A DNA stretch of 60,000 bases from Tubiluchus corallicola (taxonomy: Eukaryota; Priapulida; Priapulimorpha; Priapulimorphida; Tubiluchidae): positions 2,206,501-2,266,500 of the forward strand of contig JAQGDQ010000001.1 in assembly GCA_030141605.1 (NCBI GenBank), read 5' to 3'. The position numbers and the translations under genes were made by a program. Within the stretch, counting starts at the first letter, position 1, and each line of letters begins with the position of its first letter. Of the stretch, positions 48,301 through 56,721 are shown piece by piece. The notes beneath the pieces are model-generated. The model made no database searches. It was not told where the DNA came from and worked only from the letters and a program-made list of their open reading frames with translations.

Positions 48301-50664
48301 GTATGCTTTCAGTTGAATACTGTCAGTTGAAGGTTTTCACAAAAAAAGGAAAGAATTGTTGCTTCTTAAATGTTAGACAAAGCTCCCAATGTTACCGAAA
48401 TGGAATACAGCAAATGACCAAATCAAACCAAATGAAGTTAGTCCATGCATTCACAAAATCTTGCATGTATTTTTTGGATTTTTTGCTCACAAGTATGTTT
48501 AACGACAAAAAATGATAAATTTGTGGTCAATCTTAGCAATGCAACTAATACAGCAGCCCCGATACACTAGTAGAACATAACTATGCTATATTCGGAAAAC
48601 ATTCATCTTTAATCTCCAGTGCAATATGCAGATGATATTGCATATGTTACAACTAATATAGAGGAACTACAAGATGCAAAATGTACATTCAAATGGCGTT
48701 TAGAAAAATATAATCTTCAAGTAAACAGTACAAAAACTGAAGAATACCATATTCGAAAAGGAGGTAAAGATTCATAGAAAAAATGTCAATACCTGCGTAG
48801 TTTATTAGACAATGAAGCCGACATACAAAGAAGGAAGATTCTTGCACTGTTTGCTTATTCAGATCTCACAACGGTTTTTGAAACCAATAGACTTTCTCTT
48901 GAAGTCCAAGATCCTTTCAGCTTCAGCTTCAGTATGGACAATAAAAGTTAAGCAGCAGAAGGAAATTGACGCTTTTCAAAGATGTCTGTATAGAAAACTA
49001 CTCGATGCAAAATGGTCTGACGCAATATCCAGTGACAATCTGTACAATGTCGTCAAGAAGAAGCCTTGGAGTAAACAAATAAAAGTAAGAAGATTGCATT
49101 GGATTGGGCATGCACTAAGATTACCTCAAGAATCTCCTCTTCCTATAGCATTCCGTAAAGCTCTTGGAATGACAAAAAATCCGAAAGGAGGTCAGCTACT
49201 GACGTATATAGATTTATTGCAAAAAAATCTGGCAAATACAACTCTAGATTTGAGGGATGATGCATCATGGGCGGTGGCAGCGGACAGAAATATGTGGCAT
49301 CAACAGGTGGGACGTGTTTTCTTAAAACGTGGCAGCACCGAAACGAGAATGCAGCCACTAAAAAGCTTTACATTCGAGTCTACAGCAGCTGCTACAGATC
49401 CAGATGTACAGTGTATAAATACTCATAAGGTTCATACTTTATTGTAGAAGCACAGCTTAATGCTATTGTTTGCTGTCTGCCTGGCATGGAGGCACCTCTA
49501 AATGACTTCACAATCATGATGTTCAGTGCAAAATTAATATGGCACAAATGGAAAAGTTTAAAGCGTTATTTTTTAACATTCACTAACTTCTCCCATAGCA
49601 ATAGTGACTTTAAAGACAGCAAAAGGTACGCGAATGTTAATTTCACAATTAGGATCACATTCCCCTTTAAGATATAGATAAACAAATCCATTATACCGAA
49701 TCTGTTTGAGATGAACGATATTCCGAATTGCACGGAACAGAATTATGCAGAGTCAACTGTATATCAGTAATATTTAGTAAATATTTCAATAACAGTAAAT
49801 AGAATATTGGAATACATTATTATGCCATTTATCATGTCGACTGCAAGCTGGTATTCAGTTCTCATCAAAATGACCTACTTGTTATACTGAAGGCAGAAGT
49901 GGACTGGAATCTACCTTACCTACAGAGGGGTCTATTAGCAACATGCAAATGCATACATAACTCCATATACATAGAACAAGAAAAATAGCCAGAGGCAGTA
50001 AACAGATGAATTATCCAAGAAGCAATTTCTGCACTCATCTATGTGCATGTACTAACCAGGCAAGAGTTGCTTAACTTCGATCTCTGAGCACACGACCTTT
50101 CCCACTTTGCTATTTGCCTACTCATTATAGTAAACTGCCCTAGTGCCCCGTTAATAAAGTAACAACTCATCAACATCTGAAAAAGAGCAGAAATACATAA
50201 TACATTACGTATTTCATTATACATTAGATATACATTGTCCATGCATCTATTTCTACGTATTTCATCTTCAATAATCAATATCTACATTTTTTCCTATATA
50301 CCATTTCTTCTTCCTGAAGACTCTTTACTAGTGGTAACTGTGGCCAAAGGTTTATTTGTCTCTTTGACAAGAATAACAGTATGGTTATAAAAATTACATA
50401 CTACGACGAAGACTTTACCACAGTTTAAAGTAAAGTTTAAGTTAATGGGGAGTTCAATATTCTTTTTTACCATTGATTTTCCCACCAATAAATACACAAT
50501 GTACAGTTACATACTGGATTGCCATGATAAACTTCTTGCAAATGTTCTTTTAATTGCTTTACAGTCCAGCTGGTGTCACAAGTTACAGGTGTGTCTGGTA
50601 TCTTCTGATTGGGGGCTTTGATTGTGAGGGAAACTGCAATGAGCATTTCTTTATCTTCAGACAT
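39226..50664 (-). CDS. HERPUD: HERPUD-type ubiquitin-like ER membrane protein (8 coding exons)
   Basis: HERPUD proteins sit in the ER membrane and help the HRD1 ubiquitin ligase complex in ER-associated degradation; mammalian HERPUD1 is induced by ER stress. Eight exons join in one frame with compatible phases to give 362 residues (human HERPUD1 has 391). Residues about 9-92 are the ubiquitin-like domain (SLTIKAPNQK, RQKLIYSGQLLPDH, VHLVCAP). The middle is Gln/Pro-rich with the family's EQQQWIYAQYMQQYM segment near 154-170. NDWLDWIYM at about 234-242 leads into a hydrophobic hairpin (about 240-274, SILYFYSSFSRFLVVLGCFF). The tail ends FLSTFVSSLIPERPLPVNAN, matching the conserved FFASLLPEGPPAIAN end. 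One intron appears to use a GC donor. It lies head-to-head with SMG5, with a 3.2 kb spacer. Confidence 0.94.
39734..39836 (-). CDS. HERPUD: HERPUD exon 7
   Basis: Acceptor TGGTTTACAG, donor GTACGT. It encodes a basic segment after the membrane hairpin and then a Gln/Pro-rich run (PQRQPQQPAQQPQ). Confidence 0.88.
40183..40343 (-). CDS. HERPUD: HERPUD exon 6 (acidic patch and membrane hairpin)
   Basis: Acceptor TAATTTGTAG, donor GTAAGT. It encodes DDDDDEHANDWLDWIYM and the hydrophobic SILFSILYFYSSFSRFLVVL stretch that inserts into the ER membrane. Confidence 0.95.
40715..41679 (-). mobile_element. Complete TA-flanked TIR DNA transposon (Tigger/pogo-like), copy 2
   Basis: 965 bp with inverted ends CAGTAGGCGCCGCTTAATAG / CAGTAGGCGCCGCTTAATAA (right end reverse-complemented), flanked by TA at 40713-40714 and 41680-41681. 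It matches 19843-20625 in inverted orientation. A TGT trinucleotide run is inside. There is no intact transposase, so it is non-autonomous. It lies in HERPUD intron 5. Another possible assignment is a Tc1/mariner MITE. Confidence 0.85.
42522..42666 (-). CDS. HERPUD: HERPUD exon 5
   Basis: Acceptor CATTCTAG, donor GTATTA. It encodes a Pro-rich region ending NNVEQQNVRMNAQ, matching NQNLRMNAQ before the acidic patch in vertebrate HERPUD1. Confidence 0.92.
43148..43353 (-). CDS. HERPUD: HERPUD exon 4 (Gln/Pro-rich middle)
   Basis: Acceptor ATTTCAG, donor GTATGT. It encodes a low-complexity region and PEQQQWIYAQYMQQYMF, corresponding to the SWFQQIYARQYYMQY segment of vertebrate HERPUD. Confidence 0.92.
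43408..44535. mobile_element. hAT-like element (probable)
   Basis: The two ends are rich in ATCG/CGATA motifs in inverted arrangement (left TGTATCGATAATATTCTAGG; right, reverse-complemented, GATAGGGATGTCAATTTGGC then CGATAC repeats), which resembles hAT termini. Flanking 8-mers TGAGTTAG (43400-43407) and TTAGTTAG (44536-44543) differ at one position. No transposase is present. It lies in HERPUD intron 3. The exact ends are uncertain. Confidence 0.4.
45092..45172 (-). CDS. HERPUD: HERPUD exon 3 (last UBL strand)
   Basis: Acceptor GTTTGTTAG, donor GTAAGT. It encodes YDEEVRTHAVHLVCAPSASE, matching the HVLHLVC strand that closes the ubiquitin-like domain. Phase 0 at both ends. Confidence 0.9.
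45799..46015 (+). mobile_element. tRNA-derived SINE (probable)
   Basis: A Pol III A-box-like TGGTATAGCTGG at 45809-45820 and B-box-like GGTTGAACCC at 45847-45856, about 38 bp apart, followed by a body of the kind seen in tRNA-SINEs (AAATGGTACTGCTC). It lies in HERPUD intron 2, antisense to the gene, ending about 25 bp from the GC donor of exon 2. The 3' boundary is approximate. Confidence 0.55.
46040..46117 (-). CDS. HERPUD: HERPUD exon 2 (UBL)
   Basis: Acceptor TCTTTTATAG. It encodes HPNRQKLIYSGQLLPDHLTI then KDFLRQ, matching EDQRLIYSGKLLLDHQCLRD in human. The coding block ends CAG followed by GCATGT, a GC-AG type intron. No GT fits the frame. Confidence 0.92.
46600..48090. other. HERPUD intron 1 segment, possible decayed transposon
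   Basis: GC-richer than the rest of the intron, with repeated AAGTGCA/TTCACGTA motifs (for example 47760-47860) and an end-like GTGAATCTGGGCC at 47938-47950 reminiscent of PIF/Harbinger termini. A 66-codon frame (47403-47603) with CAG/CAC-rich low complexity shows no domain. I cannot define both ends. Confidence 0.25.
48098..49759. mobile_element. Tigger/pogo-like TIR element carrying a nested LINE
   Basis: The left end CAATAAACTCCAATAATTCG and the right end, reverse-complemented, CAGTTGACTCTGCATAATTC are imperfect inverted repeats flanked by TA (48096-48097 and 49760-49761). The sequence between is largely a LINE fragment (48613-49447), so the LINE probably inserted into the DNA element. 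It lies in HERPUD intron 1. Confidence 0.5.
48613..49447 (+). mobile_element. 5'-truncated non-LTR retrotransposon (LINE) with YADD motif
   Basis: Translation from 48613 gives the reverse transcriptase active-site box QYADDIAYVTT (48622-48654), then KYNLQVNSTKTEEY and CQYLRSLLDNEADIQRRKI, with an internal stop near 48776. After a frame change near 48900 the frame continues WTIKVKQQKEIDAFQR, NVVKKKPWSKQIKVRRLHWI, GHALRLP and NPKGGQ. This order (thumb, WTI...DxFQRxxLR, RRLxWxGHxxRLP) is typical of the C-terminal half of LINE ORF2. It is truncated upstream of YADD and frameshifted, so inactive. Confidence 0.85.
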
Positions 50665-50676
50665 TGGGATGGGTAC
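50515..50676 (-). CDS. HERPUD: HERPUD exon 1 (start codon and first half of UBL)
   Basis: ATG at 50662-50664, preceded by 12 bases of 5'UTR and an acceptor (GATGTTTTACAG), so a non-coding first exon lies upstream. It encodes MSEDKEMLIAVSLTIKAPNQ and the WTVKQLKEHLQEVYHGNP helix of the ubiquitin-like fold. Donor GTATGT. The coding part is 50515-50664. Confidence 0.92.
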
Positions 50677-52640
50677 CTGTAAAACATCATTAACAAAAAC
50701 TGTAAAAGCTTCTTGCATGAAGTCAACAACAGCTAACTAAACCTTTCTTGAACATGGCTGTTTGATGCTGTGTGTGGACAAAGCTCATCATCTGATATCG
50801 GACAATAGAATCTGGTACTAAACCTTTTACATATTAATACTAAGTAAGACTACTCTTTACCACTTTGTATTTAAGATGTAATATAATAGACAAGTCTCAA
50901 ATATAACTGACTAAAATCACCTTAAACAGTATGAAATACCGAATAACATTTGTACTTTTTCACAATTAATTAATATTAACTAAATTTTGCAAACCCACCA
51001 CTTTTGTCCAACCAACCAACCAATAATAGTTTTTGTGCTTTTAGTTTTACGTCCACAGGAAAGCAATCAATGCTCTATCTGCGTTCTAACTTATCCAAGT
51101 ATAAATACTGCTCATAATCATATTTACAATTTAAGCTTTTAATTTTATGACATTTGTAAACCTAAACTCTACTCACCGATGGTGCCAAATGAATAATTTC
51201 TGATCAGTCGTTTCACATCAACAAATAAATTTGTAAAGTACACGTCAGCTTTAATTTACTGCGAATTACTGTTGTTGCGTCAGGTCTCAATCACCTTCTG
51301 TCCAGTTCACCGACAACGTAAACCACTCAGCCGTTGATTCGCAAGTTCATTTCACAAATTTAATTTCTCTTTTATACGCAGTTTATTTGAACATCCCGAA
51401 CCCGTATACGAAACGCTTGGTTCATTAAATCAAATTAGATTAGATTAAAACTTTATCAACTCTAAAAACGAAATTGCGTACTTCAAATATATTAAACTAA
51501 ATGAAATTAAAATTGATGTCGCCCTAACGCAATGCAACCTTTAAGTTAAAATTGTTTTTTAAAGGAAACTATTATGCAAAGACATGCCTCTGCCTGAAAG
51601 TTAATTAATGCTCTCACTTAGAAAAACATAATAAAATAAAATATATAAAAGCTGTCTATATTTAAAATATAAATAAATTTATATTATCGGTCTGTAAACT
51701 TAAGAATTGATATCAAGCATACTGGCCTATCGTGATCGCTTTGTTTCTGTTGTGATATAAGTTTGCTCACAGGAAATTGAGACATAAACTTACGTTGAAC
51801 AACAACTCTCTTTAGTAAACAAACACCTAAGTATGTATCTAACCAGCCGATAAACTTCAAATAATCCAAAAAACAGCTTCATAATTTAAACAACATGTAG
51901 TGACAGTTTCAAAGAATTACAAAATGCATAGACAATTAGACATGAGGGCAGATGTTTGGGTCAATCTTATAAAAGGAACTAATCCAGTAACTTGTCAGGA
52001 AACCCAGCTTTAAGACAAATGGGCAACAGCCACCAATTGAAAAAATATCAAATTACTAAAGTCAAATTATGTAAATGATTACAATAAACTACATTTTTGT
52101 GTGGTCACATTTTAGTCAAACAGTTGTTCGCTCTTTTCTTATTTGCAAAGTCACAAACAAAAACACAGTTTTAATATTGTATTACACAGTATTATAGTGC
52201 ATAATACTAATAGTTAAACTGTGACTAAACTAAAGTACATATTTTATTAGCAGCAAAACCGTTTAATCAGCAACTCGTGGATGTAAGCATTATGCATCTA
52301 TAAAAACGGAATTAGTCCATATATATCCACTAATTTACTTAAAATTTAAATTGTCATTAATAAATTCTAGAACCAGCCCAATGTCTCTCTCATAAACTAA
52401 TGAAAAGTTGAAATTTTTCTTATCAGTATGACATGCCCGGTTTACAGCTCATATCCCGAAAAAAGTGGCGACGTCCAACTTTTGGAGATGAGTGAAAAAT
52501 CACACACGGAGTCAGCAGAGATTATTAGAGCTACATCAAGTACCGCACGATACGGTATAATGGCTCACAACAAGGATATCCCATAGTCGGTGGCAAAGAT
52601 TTTCCGTATTGTAATTAGTCTATCTCGGTGTTGACAAGCC
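50677..52640. other. HERPUD/SMG5 divergent spacer, left part
   Basis: AT-rich; apart from the candidate HERPUD 5'UTR exon near 51177-51420 I see no supported gene. Open frames are short and featureless. Confidence 0.4.
51171..51420 (-). other. HERPUD: Candidate HERPUD 5'UTR exon and promoter region
   Basis: The coding first exon starts at an acceptor, so a non-coding exon is required upstream. A near-perfect donor GTGAGT (minus strand, ACTCAC at 51171-51176) follows GGCACCATCG ending at 51177, and is the best candidate. The true start is not visible. I looked for ER-stress elements (CCAAT-N9-CCACG and variants) and saw none that was convincing. Confidence 0.35.
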
Positions 52641-53555
52641 TGTTGGGAGCCGTTTGGACCACTGCGCCAAGTAGACCAATTGGTCTACTTGGGCTAGCCC
52701 AAGTAGGACACTAGAGACAGGTCGTGAATTCAGTCGTTAAGTGTACTGACACCGTCCGTTGTGCTTGTTTATGTAATAATAATAATTAAAAACGTTAATA
52801 CACGTTGAATAATTTATTATACATCTAATAAAATAAAAGAATTTTATTCTGAGCTGGTAGAAGGGACAATATTAAATTTGGTTTCGATATTAATGTTGTT
52901 GAAGTGAAAAAACCCCACTTTTTTGCGAATTCAACATTTGTTTAAGGTATATCATTTTTTATTTTGTCTCACTTCACAAACAGGTGATCCGTTTCACTAC
53001 CTCTTGGGCAAATAATTGTTTTCTTATAAGTAAATGTTCTAGCGATCTATGTGTCCTACATGGGCTAGCGAGCCATGTAGGACAGTGCCCTACATGTTAC
53101 AATACTACTGATAATATTAAAACTAATTATCCTTGCTTTTCTTAAATGTCAAAAATTACTTTTTGGTGTTGTGAAGGCTTAGCAGCATCTGTCTCATTTT
53201 TAAATTTGCAATTATTTCTGTAATAACTGTGTGCAGAATTTCTCTCTTTAAAGCATTAGATACTAGTTTTAATGTTATGATATATTAATGGAGTTAATCA
53301 TAATGATGAAATTATTGTAAGAAATGCATTTGTAAATTGCCAAGGAATATCCATTTCTAAAAGAAATTTTGTTTTATGCTTTATTATGTCATAACAATAC
53401 TTATAAACAATGGTAATATAAACTGGAAACAAGTTTTGCCAGAGCAAGTTTCTCGACAAAAATCGCTAGTGTCCTACTTGGGCTGCCCATGTAGGACACT
53501 ACTTTTAGCGCATCAAGTGGTCTACTTGGCGCAGTGGTCCAAACGGCTCCCAACA
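52641..53555. mobile_element. Hairpin-rich transposon with perfect 38-bp TIRs, class unknown
   Basis: 915 bp bounded by inverted repeats 52641-52678 and 53518-53555, identical over all 38 bp (outer bases TGTTGGGAGCCGTTTGGACC). Both flanks are AAGCC (52636-52640 and 53556-53560), a likely 5-bp target duplication. Inside are further palindromes: a 26-bp perfect one at 52667-52692, an overlapping 22-bp perfect one at 52685-52706, arms 53053-53063/53073-53083, and arms 53468-53483/53485-53500. The last three share the core GTCCTAC(A/T)TGGGC. It encodes no protein. Identical TIRs suggest a fairly recent insertion. Confidence 0.8.
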
Positions 53556-53566
53556 AAGCCACTGGT

Positions 53567-53815
53567 GTAGCATTGTCTAGCTTTTTTGCTGGATTACTGC
53601 TGCGTTTACCTGTCTGAAAGCAGATTTCTTTTATTTTAGAATTCTGCCTGCCTAATGTCTACAATAGACGTGACGGGCGTATGATGATGGCGTAGCATTG
53701 TCTAATTTTTTTTTGCTGGATTACTGCTGCGTTTACCTGTCTGAAGGCAGCTTTCTTTTATTTTAGAATTCTGTCTGCCAAATGTCTACAATAGACGTGA
53801 CGGGCGTATGATGAT
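53567..53815. repeat. Tandem duplication, two 125-bp units
   Basis: Two copies (about 53567-53691 and 53692-53815) beginning GTAGCATTGTCTA and ending ACGGGCGTATGATGAT, differing at only a few positions. They sit directly between the 52641-53555 transposon and the SMG5 start codon (53899), so they probably cover the SMG5 promoter or 5'UTR. Each unit contains GACGTGACGGGCG. Confidence 0.9.
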
Positions 53816-53898
53816 AATGGTCCAGCCAGGAAGTTCCAGTACCAAGCTGCAGTGTTTAAAATTTTGTACGGTGTTTTAAAAATTATTGACTAATAAAT

Positions 53899-56721
53899 AT
53901 GGAGAGAAGGGCAGACACGGATGTTACGAAACGTATTTATAAGAATATACTAGACACCTTGCAAAAACTTGAGTCAATTATGAAAACAAAAAATACGAAG
54001 GATTTGTTTTTGCCTCATGCTGTATTTTGTCGGCATCGTTTAAAAGAGGATTGTGAAAAATTAATGTTTGCTGGTCGCGCAGAATATAGTCGTAAGGCAG
54101 AGGAAGTTTTATGGAGAAAATGTTTTTATGAACCAATTCATTGCTTCAAAGAAAACAGGAAGGGTTTGATGGATGAGTTTGAACACCTTGATGAACATTA
54201 CAGAATGCATTTGCTCAGAGCAGGGGGTTATTACCAGCATTTATTATTACGCATTCAAATTGAGCATGGTATTTTTCTCGATGGTGCAACTGATTTTGGT
54301 TTCTCTTCCGATAGCAAAAGTGAAAGCAAAAAATCCAAAAGAAGTACAGATGGAAAAACATTAGAATGGGCACGTAAAGCTTGCCATAGGTGCCTTATAT
54401 ATTTAGGTGACCTAGCTCGTTATCAGGCAGAGTACGACGGAATAAGAGCAGTTTGTTTAGCACAACGGTACTATCATCAAGCAGTGTCACTTTGTCCAGA
54501 AATAGGTATGCCTCATAACCAGCTCGGTACTTTGGTGGGTGGCTCTTCTTATGGTTGTGATGCATTATACCACTACATGAAGTGCTGTTCCGTTCCAGCA
54601 CCTTTTGCTGGAGCCCACAAAAACCTTACTAGAGTATTTCAGAAGAACAGAAAAAGGTTTGTGGAGTTGAAAAATCAAACAAGAGGTCATCGCTATGACA
54701 GCCAGTGTGAGAAAGATGTACGCAGTTTTCTGGTGAAGTATATAAATGTCATAGATGTTATGTTAAATACAAGCCAAAGTGCTCTTGCTGAACTTCAACA
54801 GCTATGCAAGGACACTTTAGATGAATTCAACATGTGTATGTATTATAGTCGAACTGAACAATGTGAGCGCAACAATCAAGAAGAAAAACCAGTTATTCTC
54901 ACTGAAGACATTGTATTTAAGATGGCTGGAATATGTCTTATTACAATAGCACAACTCCAGAAAAGTGATAGTTGCCACGTGTCTGCTGCTATTGCTTTCT
55001 CTCTGGCATTTTTCTCACATGTTGTTAATCATACAGTAAACCAATTGCAAGATGCTTTGTATGATCTGCAAAATGCCAAATTTTACAAATGCAACAATCT
55101 TGTGAATGATAACGAAAAAGAATCATTTGAAGATGTGAGCGTAGAAGATGGCGAGAATCCTAGTGGAACCCAGTTAGATGAAACAGAGGAATCATTTTCG
55201 CCAAAGAAAACTAAACTTGAAAATTTGCGTCGACGAAGAAGAAAAGATACTAGTGATTCTGATCTGAGCGAGAGTGGGAATGTAGTATCTGAGAATGATT
55301 TTTTAACTGAATCAGACTCCAGCATTAATTTATCCACAGAAGAAAGTGAAAGCGAGTTGTCAAATGAAGAAGCAGAGCAACTTAATAGCATAGGGAGAAA
55401 AGCCTGTGGAGATGATAATGAGAACTTACGCCAGTTTTCCGATCAAATGTTTGCATCAGAACAAGCTGTGTATATGTGTGGACGTAGTGGTACTAAAAAT
55501 CGAGAAAATGTTGAGGAAACGGAAACAGATGAAGAAGATGCAGCATCAGACACATTAAGCGATGCAGTTGTAAAGTCAAAGAAAAAAGAGGACGACCTTA
55601 ACAACATTGTGTTACTGCTATCAAATAACAAATTGTTATCAGTTGTGAAAGTCTTTACTGATTGGTTAAAGTCAAATATGAATATTATTGAAACGTGTGC
55701 AAAGAGTTCCCAGTTACTATGGTCCAGATTTTCTTTACTGCTTAACACCTTACCACATGAATCTGAACTCTTAAAATCTGACTTGTGCGAGAATATCATT
55801 ACTGAAGAAGTACAGAGATTTATGGAAAATGGTGCAGATTGGAAGCCATTGTATGCATTACTGGAAGACAAAGCAATGCGTAAATGTAATATACTAAAAC
55901 CGGCACATGAAAACCTAGATTTCAAGCATCCACATTTGTCTATAGAGCAGCAAGTAATTTTAAGAACCTGCTCTCTTAGAAGTTTTGGTTTTCTACTGAG
56001 CAATTTGGAGGCAGTACATTTCAGCTATGACTTTGCTGAGAAAGTGTTTCTTGCAGTAGTACAGAATACTGCTGATGAGGAAGAGGACACTCAGCAAGCC
56101 CAGCAACACATGGCTGAAGTTGAAGCTAGAAGAAATCAACTAATGAAAGATATGGCACAATTACGTCTTCAGGCAGAAGTAAAAAAACTGGAAGGAAGTT
56201 TAAAATCAGTTGAGCAGCCACAACTCCCTCCATATCTGGTTGTTGATTGTGATATTCTTATTCATCATTTGGCAGACTTGAAGAAACTACTGAATAGCTC
56301 AAAATTCATAGTGATAATACCCCTGATTGTTGTTGATACTCTAGATTTACTGAAGAAGGAAGAAAGTAAAGCTAGAGTAGCCATTCGTTGGCTTGAAGGT
56401 GAACTACACAGAGGTAATAAGTTCATACGCACACAGCGACACCATGAAGGATCACAAAATCAGATGAAAAATATGAAGAAGAAAGACAAGGATGCTTGGA
56501 AGTTTTACCAAATCACTGAATGCTGTAAATACCTTGCTGCACAACAAAGTGACATTGATGATGCCCATGTAATGGTTACCATTCTGCAAGGACAAAAACT
56601 GGAAGACAGTAGTACCCGCATTCAAAATGCAATTCAGTCAGTAAATTTATCGGGGATTAAAGTTGAGTATATTGCAGATTTTTGTCGTAAACTGCAATCT
56701 TCAGGAAAGTTAGCAGTATAA
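53899..56721 (+). CDS. SMG5: SMG5, nonsense-mediated mRNA decay factor (single exon)
   Basis: SMG5 pairs with SMG7, binds phosphorylated UPF1 and brings in decay and dephosphorylation machinery during nonsense-mediated decay. The 940-residue frame has the family layout. A 14-3-3-like/TPR region spans about 60-330, including LCPEIGMPHNQLGTL near 197-211 and YHYMKCCSVPAPFAGAHKNL near 222-241. A Ser/Asp/Glu-rich linker spans about 400-560, with a basic RRRRRK patch near 445. A helix rich in charged residues lies at about 735-770. A C-terminal PIN domain spans about 776-935 (LVVDCDILIHHL, FIVIIPLIVVDTLDLLKKE). Where SMG6 has a catalytic Asp pair (VVLLTDD) this protein reads VMVTILQGQ, so the PIN is nuclease-dead, as in other SMG5. 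An in-frame TGA 12 bases before ATG fixes the start. No intron interrupts the frame. Confidence 0.96.
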   Translation: MERRADTDVTKRIYKNILDTLQKLESIMKTKNTKDLFLPHAVFCRHRLKEDCEKLMFAGRAEYSRKAEEVLWRKCFYEPIHCFKENRKGLMDEFEHLDEHYRMHLLRAGGYYQHLLLRIQIEHGIFLDGATDFGFSSDSKSESKKSKRSTDGKTLEWARKACHRCLIYLGDLARYQAEYDGIRAVCLAQRYYHQAVSLCPEIGMPHNQLGTLVGGSSYGCDALYHYMKCCSVPAPFAGAHKNLTRVFQKNRKRFVELKNQTRGHRYDSQCEKDVRSFLVKYINVIDVMLNTSQSALAELQQLCKDTLDEFNMCMYYSRTEQCERNNQEEKPVILTEDIVFKMAGICLITIAQLQKSDSCHVSAAIAFSLAFFSHVVNHTVNQLQDALYDLQNAKFYKCNNLVNDNEKESFEDVSVEDGENPSGTQLDETEESFSPKKTKLENLRRRRRKDTSDSDLSESGNVVSENDFLTESDSSINLSTEESESELSNEEAEQLNSIGRKACGDDNENLRQFSDQMFASEQAVYMCGRSGTKNRENVEETETDEEDAASDTLSDAVVKSKKKEDDLNNIVLLLSNNKLLSVVKVFTDWLKSNMNIIETCAKSSQLLWSRFSLLLNTLPHESELLKSDLCENIITEEVQRFMENGADWKPLYALLEDKAMRKCNILKPAHENLDFKHPHLSIEQQVILRTCSLRSFGFLLSNLEAVHFSYDFAEKVFLAVVQNTADEEEDTQQAQQHMAEVEARRNQLMKDMAQLRLQAEVKKLEGSLKSVEQPQLPPYLVVDCDILIHHLADLKKLLNSSKFIVIIPLIVVDTLDLLKKEESKARVAIRWLEGELHRGNKFIRTQRHHEGSQNQMKNMKKKDKDAWKFYQITECCKYLAAQQSDIDDAHVMVTILQGQKLEDSSTRIQNAIQSVNLSGIKVEYIADFCRKLQSSGKLAV

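Noticed and set aside
53376-53570. 64-codon open frame ahead of SMG5
   Set aside because: It runs across the right terminal inverted repeat of the transposon and into flanking DNA; no start context or domain.
55083-56003. Long minus-strand frames of 102 and 186 codons inside SMG5
   Set aside because: Antisense shadows of the Ser/Asp/Glu-rich SMG5 coding sequence; composition mirrors the sense strand.
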